From positions 248,001 through 312,000 of the forward strand of contig NZ_QQAV01000005.1 in assembly GCF_003350475.1 (NCBI RefSeq): DNA of 64,000 nucleotides, read 5' to 3'. The notes below the pieces were generated by a model. It was not told the DNA's origin, did no database searches, and saw only the letters and a program-made list of their open reading frames with translations. The stretch comes from Pseudacidovorax intermedius (lineage in GTDB: Bacteria; Pseudomonadota; Gammaproteobacteria; Burkholderiales; Burkholderiaceae_C). Below, in pieces: positions 53,516 through 63,049 of this stretch. The translations under genes and the position numbers were made by a program. How positions within the stretch are numbered: position 1 is the stretch's first letter; each line of letters begins with the position of its first letter.

Positions 53516-54794
53516 GCATGTGCTCGGCGCCCAGTTCCTTCCAGTCTCCGCCGGCCGGAATGGTGATGGACACCGCCCGCTTCATGAAGAGCCCGGGCTG
53601 CGCCGCCGACACCGGCGGCGTGCCCGCCTGCAACTGGCGCACAGCCTCCAGCAGCACGCGCCGGGTGCGGGCGATGCCGGCATCGCTGGTGCCCAGGTGC
53701 TCCTGGCTGCGGTCGTAGATGGGCTGCACGCCCGATTGGCAAGCCGCGTCCTGGATCCAGAGGCCGGGCATGCCCGAGTTGTACTTGCTGACCTGCTGCG
53801 CATAGTCGAAGTGGTAGGCGTTGCCGCGGTTGAAGCGGCTCCAGTAGGTGTGATAGGGCTCGGTCACCGGCCGCTTCTCGTAGGCGCCGTCGGAGTGGTG
53901 GCCGGTCTCGCGGCCCGCATGGCCGTTCTTGAAGACCTGGCGCGTCTTCTCGTAGAAAGGCTGTGCCGGCGTGTACGAGAACATCACGCACAGCGTGTGC
54001 TCGTCGTCGATCGGGACCCAGGCATGACCGCTCAGGTCCGGGAACTGCGCCTGGGGCGGCACCAGCGTCCAGAAGGGCAGCATGAACTGGTTGACCCGCA
54101 CATAGTTCTGGCCGTCCGGCGTCTTGCGGCGCGCGCCGATGCTCACGCCCGCGTCGTGCTGCACGCATTCGAAGGTGGGCGTGAGGTCGGCCCCCTGCTT
54201 CCACTGGTTGATCGTGCCGCCCACATCCACGCGGCCGTGCAGGATGGCGGCGTGGGCGGAATCGATCTCGCCTTCGAGGGCCTGCAGCCAGTTGCATTCC
54301 TGGATGCGCATGGAGATGGCCACCTGCGTCTCGGGCACCAGGTTCCATTCCACGGCGGGCAGCTCGGGCGGGTTCTCCTGCTCGGGTCCCATGTAGGCCC
54401 ATAGCATGCCGTTGCGCTCGCGCACCGCGTAGGCGGTCACGCGCATGCGCTTGCACATGGGGCTGCCGGCCGGCTCGACCGGAATGTCCAGGCAACGGCC
54501 GTCCACGCCGAACTTCCAGCCGTGATAGACGCAGCGCAGCCCGTCGGCCTCGTTGCGGCCGAACACCAGCGGCGCACCGCGGTGCGGACAGGCCTGCGCC
54601 ACCAGGCCCACGCGGCCGCTGCTGTCGCGGAAGGCGACCAGATCCTCGCCCAGCAGCCGCACCCGGTAGGGCTGACCGTCGGGCGTCACGTCCGAGGCCT
54701 TGAGGAAGGGGATCCAGTACAGCCGCATGAACTGCCCCATGGGCGTCTGGGGGCCGATACGGACGAGGGTTTCGTTGTCTTCTCGGGAAAGCAT
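53478..54794 (-). CDS. Rieske non-heme iron oxygenase, large subunit (phthalate-dioxygenase-like)
   Basis: A 438-residue oxygenase. The Rieske [2Fe-2S] ligands are in ACPHRGAPLVFGRNEADGLRCVYHGWKF (about 68-95: CxH and CxxH). The mononuclear iron region has NWLQALEGEIDSAHAAILHGRVD (about 165-187). It would hydroxylate or dihydroxylate a ring substrate and needs a reductase, which is not in the window. The start at 54794 gives the family N-terminus MLSREDNETLVRIGP. The GntR operator lies 45-61 bases upstream. Confidence 0.9.
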   Translation of the reverse strand: MLSREDNETLVRIGPQTPMGQFMRLYWIPFLKASDVTPDGQPYRVRLLGEDLVAFRDSSGRVGLVAQACPHRGAPLVFGRNEADGLRCVYHGWKFGVDGRCLDIPVEPAGSPMCKRMRVTAYAVRERNGMLWAYMGPEQENPPELPAVEWNLVPETQVAISMRIQECNWLQALEGEIDSAHAAILHGRVDVGGTINQWKQGADLTPTFECVQHDAGVSIGARRKTPDGQNYVRVNQFMLPFWTLVPPQAQFPDLSGHAWVPIDDEHTLCVMFSYTPAQPFYEKTRQVFKNGHAGRETGHHSDGAYEKRPVTEPYHTYWSRFNRGNAYHFDYAQQVSKYNSGMPGLWIQDAACQSGVQPIYDRSQEHLGTSDAGIARTRRVLLEAVRQLQAGTPPVSAAQPGLFMKRAVSITIPAGGDWKELGAEHMRAEVGKDFGYQP

Positions 54795-54838
54795 GGATTC
54801 GTGATGGTCGGGCGCGCCGGCGCAGATTGGTTGGGCCA

Positions 54839-54855
54839 AATTGGTAGAACCAATT
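54839..54855. promoter_or_regulatory. GntR (FadR-type) operator, site A
   Basis: AATTGGTAGAACCAATT is a perfect 17-bp inverted repeat around the core TGGTAGAACCA, which fits the FadR-subfamily consensus TNGTNNNACNA exactly. It is in the gap between the flavoprotein stop and the Rieske start. The identical core recurs at 56671-56681. Confidence 0.75.
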
Positions 54856-54935
54856 CTTGTGGAAGTTGGAAGGCGCGTCAAGCACGGCGACAGCCGGCGC
54901 CGCACGCCGGGCCACCCACGGGGTGCCCTGGCGCG

Positions 54936-56636
54936 TCAGCCGCGGATGTCGCTGGGCGCCCGGGCGCGCGCATGCAGGGCGATGCGGTAGGCCTGCGCCA
55001 TGCCGGGCCCGAGCGTCGCGCCCGGTCCGGGATAGTGGCCCTGGAACACCGAGCCGGCGTCGTTGCCGCAGGCGTAGAGCCCTTCGATGGCGCTGCCCTG
55101 CGCATCCAGCACGCGGCCGTCCACGTCGGTCGCCAGGCCGGCGCTCGATGCGGCATCGCCGGGCCACACTTTCATCGCGGCGTAAGGCCCCGGCCCGATG
55201 GGGCCGACGCAGGGGTTGGGTGCATGCGCCGGATCGCCGTTGAAGCGGTCGAACACCGAGGCGCCCTTGTGGAAATCCGGGTCCTCGCCCCGCCGGGCGT
55301 GATGGTCGTGGTGCTGCACGGTGTCGGCCAGCGCGCGGGCCGGCAGGCCCGACGCCTGGGCCAGCGCCTGCAGCGTGGGGGCCACCACGAGCATGCGGCG
55401 TTCGAGCCAAGGGCGCAGGTCGCGCGTGCCGGGCGGGATGGCGCCCAGTCCATGGCGGCGGATGAAGGCGGTGCTGCAGACCAGGTGGGCCGGAACCGCG
55501 CCGGCGCGGGCCATGCCCTCGACGAAGTGGTGGTACGAGGCCGCCTCGTCGACGAAGCGCCGGCCCTGGCCGTCCACCGCAATCAGGCCGGGCTTGGCGC
55601 GGTCCAGGAACAGGTGGGGAAAGAGCCCGGTCGAGCCGTCCTTGCGATGGACCAGCGATACCGGCTGCCACAGGAACGGCCTGGCAAGGCTCGTCATTGC
55701 GGCGCCCACCGCGCGTCCCGTGCCCAGGCCATCCCCGCGCACCGCTTCGGCGGCCAGGGCCAGCATGGTCGGCCCGTGGGGCGCCATGGAATGCCGCAGC
55801 GCCGCATCGTGGCCCACGCCGCCCGTGGCCAGCACCACGCCGAGGCGGGTACGCAGCAAGAGGGACCGGCCCTGGGTCTCCAGGCGGGCGCCCACGACGC
55901 GGCCATCTTCCCCTTCGAGTGTGCGCAGCCGCCAGCCGAAGCGCAGGTCGACGTGGGCCGACCTCAGACTGTGGAGCAGGCGGCCGACCAGCGCATTGCC
56001 CATCACCCAGCGCGCGCCGCGCGGGTGGCGCAGCCGGTCCCCGGCATGGCGCAGCACCAGCCGCGCGCTGTGGGCGAAGGCCCGCCATGAGCGATAACGG
56101 CCGACCAGTGCGGCGATGTCGGCCTTGCCGACCATCATGCCGCCGAGCAACATGAATTCGGGCAGGGGCGGGCGCACGCGTCCGAAGTCGGCGCCCAGCA
56201 GGCGCCCGTCGAAGGGCAGGGGAGACACCGCACGGCCACTGACGGCGGCGCCTGGCAGGTGCGGCAGGTAGTCGGGATGCATGCCGGCGCTTGCGAACTT
56301 CACGGCGGTGCGCGCTTCGAGGTAGCGCAGCATGGCCGGGCCGCTGCAGAGAAAGGCCTCGCGCCGGCCGTCGTGATCGGGCTCGCCGATCAGTGCGTCG
56401 AGGTAGATGCGTGCGGCGTCCACCGTGTCTGCATGACCCGCAGCGACGCCATGGGGGTTGCCTGGGATCCACAGCGTTCCGGCCGACGTGGCGCTGGTGC
56501 CGCCCACCTGCTGCGTGGCTTCGCACAGCACCACGCGCAAGCCCTCGTGCGCCGCCACGAGGGCCGCCGTCATGCCGGCTGCACCGGCGCCGATCACCAG
56601 CAGGTCGGCTTCCGTCGCGGGGTTATCCAGGGTCAT
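54936..56636 (-). CDS. FAD-dependent dehydrogenase, 3-oxosteroid-dehydrogenase/fumarate-reductase type
   Basis: A 566-residue flavoprotein. The FAD-binding N-terminus DLLVIGAGAAGMTAALVAAHEGLRVVLCEATQQVGGTSATSAGTLWIPGN (about 11-60) and C-terminal LYACGNDAGSVFQGHYPGPGATLGPGMAQAYRIA are those of KstD/flavocytochrome c-type enzymes. Such enzymes introduce a 1,2-double bond next to a ring ketone, or reduce C=C bonds. It is divergent from the CoA-transferase with 66 bases between starts, sharing an operator. Confidence 0.88.
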   Translation of the reverse strand: MTLDNPATEADLLVIGAGAAGMTAALVAAHEGLRVVLCEATQQVGGTSATSAGTLWIPGNPHGVAAGHADTVDAARIYLDALIGEPDHDGRREAFLCSGPAMLRYLEARTAVKFASAGMHPDYLPHLPGAAVSGRAVSPLPFDGRLLGADFGRVRPPLPEFMLLGGMMVGKADIAALVGRYRSWRAFAHSARLVLRHAGDRLRHPRGARWVMGNALVGRLLHSLRSAHVDLRFGWRLRTLEGEDGRVVGARLETQGRSLLLRTRLGVVLATGGVGHDAALRHSMAPHGPTMLALAAEAVRGDGLGTGRAVGAAMTSLARPFLWQPVSLVHRKDGSTGLFPHLFLDRAKPGLIAVDGQGRRFVDEAASYHHFVEGMARAGAVPAHLVCSTAFIRRHGLGAIPPGTRDLRPWLERRMLVVAPTLQALAQASGLPARALADTVQHHDHHARRGEDPDFHKGASVFDRFNGDPAHAPNPCVGPIGPGPYAAMKVWPGDAASSAGLATDVDGRVLDAQGSAIEGLYACGNDAGSVFQGHYPGPGATLGPGMAQAYRIALHARARAPSDIRG

Positions 56637-56669
56637 TTACCGATTGCCTCGTGGAGCTGTTGTGCAAGA

Positions 56670-56682
56670 ATGGTAGAACCAT
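56670..56682. promoter_or_regulatory. GntR (FadR-type) operator, site B
   Basis: ATGGTAGAACCAT, with core TGGTAGAACCA identical to site A, lies in the 66-base gap between divergent flavoprotein and CoA-transferase genes. A single bound regulator here could silence both arms of the cluster. Confidence 0.75.
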
Positions 56683-56702
56683 ACACATTTTCAAGGACGA
56701 CA

Positions 56703-57986
56703 GTGTTCGATCAAGCAAGAATCAATGCCTTGCCCGAGCAGCCGGTGCCCGCATCGCGCACGCCGCAGGCGCTGGCGGGCATCCGGGTGGTGGACTTCAC
56801 GCACTTCGTGGCGGGGCCGCTGGCCACCATGACACTGGCCGACTTCGGCGCCGACGTCATCAAGATCGAGGCACCGGTCAAGGGGGAGGACTTCCGCTAC
56901 TACCCGCCCATGGACCCGGAGCTGCCCGCCCAGGGTGCGCCCTACATCTGGACCAACCGCAACAAGCGCAGCATCGGTGTCGACCTCAAGTCCGAAGCGG
57001 GTCGCGAGGTGGTGCGGGCCCTCATCGAGACCGCCGACGTGGTGGTGGAGAACTTCTCCACCGGCGTGATGGCGCGCTTCGGCTTCGACTACGAGCGCTG
57101 CGCGAAGCTCAACCCGAAGCTCATCTACTGCTCGGTGTCGGCCTACGGCCGCACGGGTCCGCATGCGGACCGGCTGGGCTTCGATCCCATTGCCCAGGCG
57201 GAGAGCGGCTTCATCTCGATGAACGGCTATTCCGACCGCCAGGGCGTGCGCAGCGGTGCCGCCGTGATGGACGTGGCCACCGCCATGTCCGCCACCAATG
57301 CGATCCTGCTGGCGCTGATGGCGCGCACCCGCGACGGCCAGGGGCAGTTCGTGGAAGTGGCCCTCTTCGACACCGCAGTGCTGATGACCGGCTTCGGCGC
57401 CATGCAGCACCTGACCACCGGCTACGAGCCGCAGCGCAACGGCAACACCAGCCCCGACACCTGCCCCTCGGGCGTCTTCGAGTGCGAGGACATGCCCTTC
57501 TACATCAACTGCGGCAACGACGGCATCTTCGTGCGGCTGTTCGAGCAGGTGCTGGAGCGGCCGGACCTCGCGCACGACCCCATCCTCTCCAAGCGCGCCA
57601 ACCGCCTGCAGCAGCGCGACCACCTGTTCGAGATCATGCAGGCCGAGTTCCGCAAGCACCCCTGGCGCCATTGGCAGCCGCGCCTGCGTGCCGCCGGCGT
57701 GCCGTCGGGCGAGGTGCGTACCCTGGCGCAAGCCCTGGCTTCCGAGGAGGCACGCGACCGCCATCTGGTCACGCGCATCCCGCATCCGGTCAAGGGCTGG
57801 GTGCCGAACGTGGCGACGCCGCTGCGGCTGTCGCGCACACCCGCGGTGGTGGCGCGTGCGGCCCCGGCCGTGGGTGCCGATACGGAGGCCGTGCTCGCGG
57901 ACACGCTGGGCATGGACGAAGAGCGCATCGAGGCGCTGCGCGCGGCCGGTGCCTTCGGCGCACCCGCCCTGGAGCCCCAGCCATGA
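56703..57986 (+). CDS. CoA-transferase family III (CaiB/BaiF), GTG start
   Basis: A 427-residue CoA-transferase: LAGIRVVDFTHFVAGPLATMTLADFGADVIKIEAPVKGEDFR (about 21-62), RSIGVDLKSEAGREVV, and the catalytic Asp in GQFVEVALFDTAVLMTG (about 217-233). It activates an acid by moving CoA from another thioester. GTG at 56703 is preceded by AAGGA at five bases' spacing. It heads the plus arm of the cluster. Confidence 0.92.
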   Translation: MFDQARINALPEQPVPASRTPQALAGIRVVDFTHFVAGPLATMTLADFGADVIKIEAPVKGEDFRYYPPMDPELPAQGAPYIWTNRNKRSIGVDLKSEAGREVVRALIETADVVVENFSTGVMARFGFDYERCAKLNPKLIYCSVSAYGRTGPHADRLGFDPIAQAESGFISMNGYSDRQGVRSGAAVMDVATAMSATNAILLALMARTRDGQGQFVEVALFDTAVLMTGFGAMQHLTTGYEPQRNGNTSPDTCPSGVFECEDMPFYINCGNDGIFVRLFEQVLERPDLAHDPILSKRANRLQQRDHLFEIMQAEFRKHPWRHWQPRLRAAGVPSGEVRTLAQALASEEARDRHLVTRIPHPVKGWVPNVATPLRLSRTPAVVARAAPAVGADTEAVLADTLGMDEERIEALRAAGAFGAPALEPQP

Positions 57987-58044
57987 GCGCGCCTCGTCGC
58001 ACCCAGGAGCGACGCCCGCAGCGCCTTGCGCGGTGGGCCTTCCC

Positions 58045-59238
58045 ATGAGCCGCGCCGTCGCCATCGTCGGCGCCAGCGCCATTCCGGTCGGCCGCCACCA
58101 GACCGCGGACGACGTGGCCCTGCAGACGCTCGAGCACGAGATCATGACCCGCCTGGTGGTCGAGGCCGTGCGCGATGCCGGCGTCGACAAGCAGGACATC
58201 CAGAGCCTGGTCTTCACCCTGCCGCGCCCCTACACGCGGCAGAAGTACTTCCACACCTTCCTGATGGGCCAGCTGCGGCTGGCCTGCCGCGGCAATGTGA
58301 TGGAGGTGATGGGCAACGGCATGACCGCGGCGCTGGCCTTCGACCAGGCCTGCAACGACATTCTGCTGGGCCGGGCCAATGTGGCGCTGGCGCTGGGCAT
58401 CAACATGGAAAGCGCGGTGTCCGCCACCGAGCACATGATGAGCAGCATGCGCACCACCGGCGACGTGGACTTCCACACGTCTGCCGGCTTCACGCCCATC
58501 GCCTGGTACGCCATGGACGCCATGCGCTACATGCACGAGCACGGCGCGACGCGCGAGCAGATCGCGGCGGTGGCGGTGAAGAACCGGCACCATGCCTCGC
58601 TCAATCCGCTGGCCCAGTTCCGCAAACCCATCACACTCGACGAGGTGGTCGCGCAACGGCCCATCGTCGAGCCGCTGGGGTTGTACGAGGTGCCACCGCG
58701 CGGCGATGGCGCGGCCTGCCTGGTGCTGGCCAGCGAGGAAGTCGCCAGGTCGCTCGGCCGGCCCTACGTGCTCGTGCGTGGCCGTGGCTTCTGCCACGAC
58801 GGCTCGCACCAGATCAGCGACGTGCCCAACGACATGATCGGCTTCACGGCGGCGCGCCAGGCCGCGCAGGACGCGTACCGGCAGGCGGGCATCGGCCCGG
58901 AGCAGCTCGACCTGGCCGAGCTCTATGCCCCCTGCACCATCGTCGAGGTGCTGGTGAGCGAGGCCATCGGCCTGCTGCCGCACGGGCAGGGCGCGCGAGC
59001 TGCGGCCGAAGGCCAGACGCGGCTGGGTGGGCGGATTCCCATCTCGACCTCGGGCGGCCTCACCTCCCGCGGGCATCCGGCCTATGTGACCTCGCTCTAC
59101 AACTATGTCGAACTGGCCGAGCAGCTGCGTGGCCGGGCCGGCGAACGGCAGGTGAAGAACGCCCGCTTCGGCCTGGCCACCGGCGAACTGGGCAACTACA
59201 ACGCCGCCCTCATCCACGTCATGGAGGCCGTGCAATGA
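58045..59238 (+). CDS. Thiolase-like protein lacking the nucleophilic cysteine
   Basis: A 397-residue thiolase-fold protein: VAIVGASAIPVGRHQTADDVALQTLEHEI at the start, IQSLVFTLPRPYTRQKYFHTFLMGQLRL, and a nucleophile-loop region reading NVMEVMGNGMTAALAFDQACNDILLG (about 92-117), where the usual Cys is replaced by Gly/Met. C-terminal STSGGLTSRGHPAYVTSLYNYVELAEQLRG keeps the family GHP motif. Loss of Cys argues against thiolysis and for Ltp2-like retro-aldol chemistry with the DUF35 partner, whose gene overlaps by four bases. Confidence 0.83.
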   Translation: MSRAVAIVGASAIPVGRHQTADDVALQTLEHEIMTRLVVEAVRDAGVDKQDIQSLVFTLPRPYTRQKYFHTFLMGQLRLACRGNVMEVMGNGMTAALAFDQACNDILLGRANVALALGINMESAVSATEHMMSSMRTTGDVDFHTSAGFTPIAWYAMDAMRYMHEHGATREQIAAVAVKNRHHASLNPLAQFRKPITLDEVVAQRPIVEPLGLYEVPPRGDGAACLVLASEEVARSLGRPYVLVRGRGFCHDGSHQISDVPNDMIGFTAARQAAQDAYRQAGIGPEQLDLAELYAPCTIVEVLVSEAIGLLPHGQGARAAAEGQTRLGGRIPISTSGGLTSRGHPAYVTSLYNYVELAEQLRGRAGERQVKNARFGLATGELGNYNAALIHVMEAVQ

Positions 59239-59666
59239 CGCCGCCGCTGCCCCAACTCCCCGTCGCCGAAGACCGGGCCTATCCGCCGCGCGAATCGGAA
59301 TTCACCACCACCTTCTGGCAGGCGCTGCGCGAGGGCCGCTGGATGAGCACGCGCTGCAATGCCTGCGAGCGCCAGACCTTTCCGCCCAAGCCGGTGTGCC
59401 CGCATTGCTGGTCCACCGATGTGGCATGGACGCCGCTGGGCCGCACCGGCACGCTTTACTCGTGGACGCGCATCCATGCCGCGCCCGCGGTGTTCGCGGC
59501 CGAGGCGCCCTATGCCTGCGGCATCGTCGACCTCGACGATGGCCTGCGCCTGGCCTGCCGCCTGGTCGAGGACCCGCAGCGACCGCTGGCCATCGGCCAG
59601 GCCGTGGAGATGGTGGTGCTGCAGTACCGGGACGGCCCGCTGTTCGCAGCGCGCCCGCTCGGCTGA
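59235..59666 (+). CDS. DUF35 zinc-ribbon/OB-fold protein
   Basis: A 143-residue partner protein. Zinc ribbon STRCNACERQTFPPKPVCPHCWSTDV (about 37-62, four Cys) and OB-fold with GTLYSWTRIHAAPAVFAAEAPYACGIVDLDDGLRL. The ATG overlaps the thiolase-like stop (ATGA). It is the second thiolase-like/DUF35 pair in this cluster; the first is at 50030-51699. Confidence 0.88.
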   Translation: MTPPLPQLPVAEDRAYPPRESEFTTTFWQALREGRWMSTRCNACERQTFPPKPVCPHCWSTDVAWTPLGRTGTLYSWTRIHAAPAVFAAEAPYACGIVDLDDGLRLACRLVEDPQRPLAIGQAVEMVVLQYRDGPLFAARPLG

Positions 59667-59715
59667 GCACGGCCTTGATCGTTAACCCCAATCGATACAC
59701 AGGAGAAAGAAAGCC

Positions 59716-60876
59716 ATGAGCTTGTTCAACACCACCGGCCTCACCGACGACCAGCGCATGATGCGCGAGGGCGTGCTTGACCTGCTGGGTCGCCATCTGC
59801 CCTGGGAGAAGATCCGCAAGATGGACGAGGCGCGCGAGTTCCCGCTCGAAGCCTACGAGGCGCTGGCCGATGCCGGCTACATCGGCCTCTTCTATCCCGA
59901 AGAACTGGGCGGCACCGGCGGCTCCTACCGCGACATCGCCATCTTCCTGGAGGCCATGGGCTACCACTACACCGGCATCGCCCAGGCCATCACCACCTCG
60001 GCCGTGTATGCGGGCATGCACATCGCCAAGTTCGGCTCGCCCGAGATGAAGAAGGACCTGGTGCCCCGCATCATCGCGGGCAAGGCCAAGCTGGCGCTGT
60101 GCATGTCCGAGCCCGGCACCGGCTCCGACGTGGCCGGTGTCAAGACCTTCGCGCAACGCGACGGCGACGACTACATCCTCAACGGCAACAAGGTGTGGAT
60201 CACCTGTGGCCACGTGGCGGACTACTTTGTCGTCATCACCCGCACCGACCGCGATGGCGCCAATCGCCACCAGGGCATCAGCACCTTGCTGGTCGACGCC
60301 AGGACGCCCGGCGTGACGGTGCGGCCGCTGCAGATGCTGGGCCGCCGCACCTCGCATGCCAACGAAGTGTTCTTCGAGAACGTGCGCGTGCCGGCGCAGA
60401 ACCTCTTCGGCGGCGAAGGCCGTGCCTGGAAGAACATCATGAGCTGCCTGGGCCTGGAGCGCCTGGGCCTGGCCGCCATCTCGGCCGGACACTGCTTCAA
60501 GATCACCGAATACGCCCGCGACTATGCCAAGGACCGGGTGCAGTTCGGCCAGCCGATCTCGCAGTTCCAGGTGATCCAGCACAAACTGGCCGACATGCTG
60601 ATCCTGTCCGAGACGGCCCGCCAGATGGTCTACCGCGCGGCCGACGTGCTGGACTCGGGCACACCGGCGGTGACCGAGGCCTCCATCGCCAAGATCGTCG
60701 CCACCGACAACAACTTCAAGTGCGCCGACATCGGCATGCAGATCATGGGCGGCGCGGGCTATTCCATGGAGTACGACATGCAGATGTTCTTCCGCGACTC
60801 GCGCGTGGGCCCCATCGGCGGCGGCACCAACGAGATCCAGCGCAACATCCTGGCCAAGCAGATGGACCTGGGCTGA
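59716..60876 (+). CDS. Acyl-CoA dehydrogenase
   Basis: A 386-residue flavoenzyme of the ACAD family: FYPEELGGTGGSYRDIAIFLEAMG, LCMSEPGTGSDVAGVKTFAQRDGDDYILNGNKVWITCG (about 131-168, FAD and substrate binding), and GGAGYSMEYDMQMFFRDSRVGPIGGGTNEIQRNI (about 346-379, containing the usual catalytic Glu region). It introduces a 2,3-double bond in an acyl-CoA. An AGGAGA site precedes the ATG. It is 49 bases after the DUF35 gene and probably ends the plus-arm operon. Confidence 0.94.
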   Translation: MSLFNTTGLTDDQRMMREGVLDLLGRHLPWEKIRKMDEAREFPLEAYEALADAGYIGLFYPEELGGTGGSYRDIAIFLEAMGYHYTGIAQAITTSAVYAGMHIAKFGSPEMKKDLVPRIIAGKAKLALCMSEPGTGSDVAGVKTFAQRDGDDYILNGNKVWITCGHVADYFVVITRTDRDGANRHQGISTLLVDARTPGVTVRPLQMLGRRTSHANEVFFENVRVPAQNLFGGEGRAWKNIMSCLGLERLGLAAISAGHCFKITEYARDYAKDRVQFGQPISQFQVIQHKLADMLILSETARQMVYRAADVLDSGTPAVTEASIAKIVATDNNFKCADIGMQIMGGAGYSMEYDMQMFFRDSRVGPIGGGTNEIQRNILAKQMDLG

Positions 60877-60892
60877 GCAACCGTCTTGGCAG

Positions 60893-61855
<963 letters not shown>

Positions 61856-62022
61856 TCACTCCCATCCTTGTCTATGCGAACTTCAAGCTCCTACAACCGA
61901 TCGGGCTGCAGAGAAGGACGGTCCGGCTCAGGCGCCCAATGCTCAGCCACGGGCTTGAAACATCCCAGAGGGCGCTCGGGCTACCTGAGCCAGTCCGAGC
62001 GCTAAAGATACAAGGGGCTGAA

Positions 62023-62946
62023 TCACTCGTCGCTCGAAAATCCCAGCCGCCATTGGGCGTCCACGGCGAAGCTGTGGGCCAGGAAGTCCACGAACTCGCG
62101 CACCTTGATGGACGGCTGCCGAGGCTGGGGAAACACGGCATAGAGCGTGCGCGACTCCGGGGCCCATCCCGGCAGCACCATGCGCAGCGTGCCCGCCGCG
62201 ATGTCGTCCGCGACCAGGAAGGTGGGCAGCAGACCGATGCCTGCGCCTTCAAGAAGCGATTCGCGCAGCACCTGGCTGTTGTTGCAGCGGCAATCGCCAG
62301 CGACGCGCACCGTTCGTTCTCCGCCGGGCCCATGCAGTCGCCACTCGTCGGGCGACTGCCCGCGGTTGTAGATGAGGCAGTTGTGCCGCTTGAGCTCCGC
62401 CACGCTGGCGGGCGCGCCATGGCGGTCCAGGTAGGCGGGGGCGGCCACCACGGCGCGTGCCATGCGGCCGATGGGACGCGCGCCGCGCATGGGCTCCCGG
62501 TCGTTGCTGCCGATGGCGATCGCCACGTCCACGCCCTGCTCGGAGGGGTCGATGAAGAAGTCGTTGAGCGTGAGCTCCAGCTTCACCTCCGGAAAGCGCG
62601 CCAGGAAGTCCGCAATGCTGCGCCCCAGATGGGCGGATCCCAGGGACACCGGCGCCCGCACCCGTAGCAGGCCGCGCGGGCTGGGATGCAACTGGCCGGT
62701 CGACTTCTCGGCTTCTTCGATGTCGTCCAGGATGCGGACGCACTTGGCGTAGTAGCCGGTGCCCGCCTCCGTCAGGCTGATGCGGCGCGTCGTCCGGGCC
62801 AGCAGGGGCGTGCCGATGTGGGTCTCCAGCGCCGCCACGTACTTGCTCACCGAGCCGGCCGACATGCCGAGTTCCTCGGCCGCTTCACTGAAGCTGTGGC
62901 GCTCCACCACCTTGCGGAACACGCTCATGCAGGTCAGGCGATCCAC
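62023..62946 (-). CDS. LysR-family regulator, GTG start
   Basis: A 307-residue CrgA-like regulator: DRLTCMSVFRKVVERHSFSEAAEELGMSAGSVSKYVAALETHIG (about 2-45), then the effector domain (about 90-300). GTG at 62946 gives the standard M-D-R-L N-terminus. The longer ATG at 63027 would leave only 22 bases before the divergent amidohydrolase start, too little for a promoter, although AGGTGG precedes it. The A+T-rich 62950-63010 is probably the shared promoter. It likely regulates the amidohydrolase. Confidence 0.85.
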   Translation of the reverse strand: MDRLTCMSVFRKVVERHSFSEAAEELGMSAGSVSKYVAALETHIGTPLLARTTRRISLTEAGTGYYAKCVRILDDIEEAEKSTGQLHPSPRGLLRVRAPVSLGSAHLGRSIADFLARFPEVKLELTLNDFFIDPSEQGVDVAIAIGSNDREPMRGARPIGRMARAVVAAPAYLDRHGAPASVAELKRHNCLIYNRGQSPDEWRLHGPGGERTVRVAGDCRCNNSQVLRESLLEGAGIGLLPTFLVADDIAAGTLRMVLPGWAPESRTLYAVFPQPRQPSIKVREFVDFLAHSFAVDAQWRLGFSSDE

Positions 62947-63049
62947 TATTCGTTCCAATTCAGAAAGAAATTCTTCTCGAATCGAATATTTATAGCCTGA
63001 AAGGAAACTGTCACGATCCGTCTCCATCGACCCACCTACGGATTCCTCG

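Noticed and set aside
53371..56526. 1051-codon frame overlapping the Rieske and flavoprotein genes
   Set aside because: It is an out-of-frame reading of two real genes on the same strand, with no recognisable domain.
62947..63027. Longer N-terminus of the last LysR (ATG at 63027)
   Set aside because: It would leave only 22 bases to the divergent gene and adds residues atypical of the family, despite a possible ribosome site.
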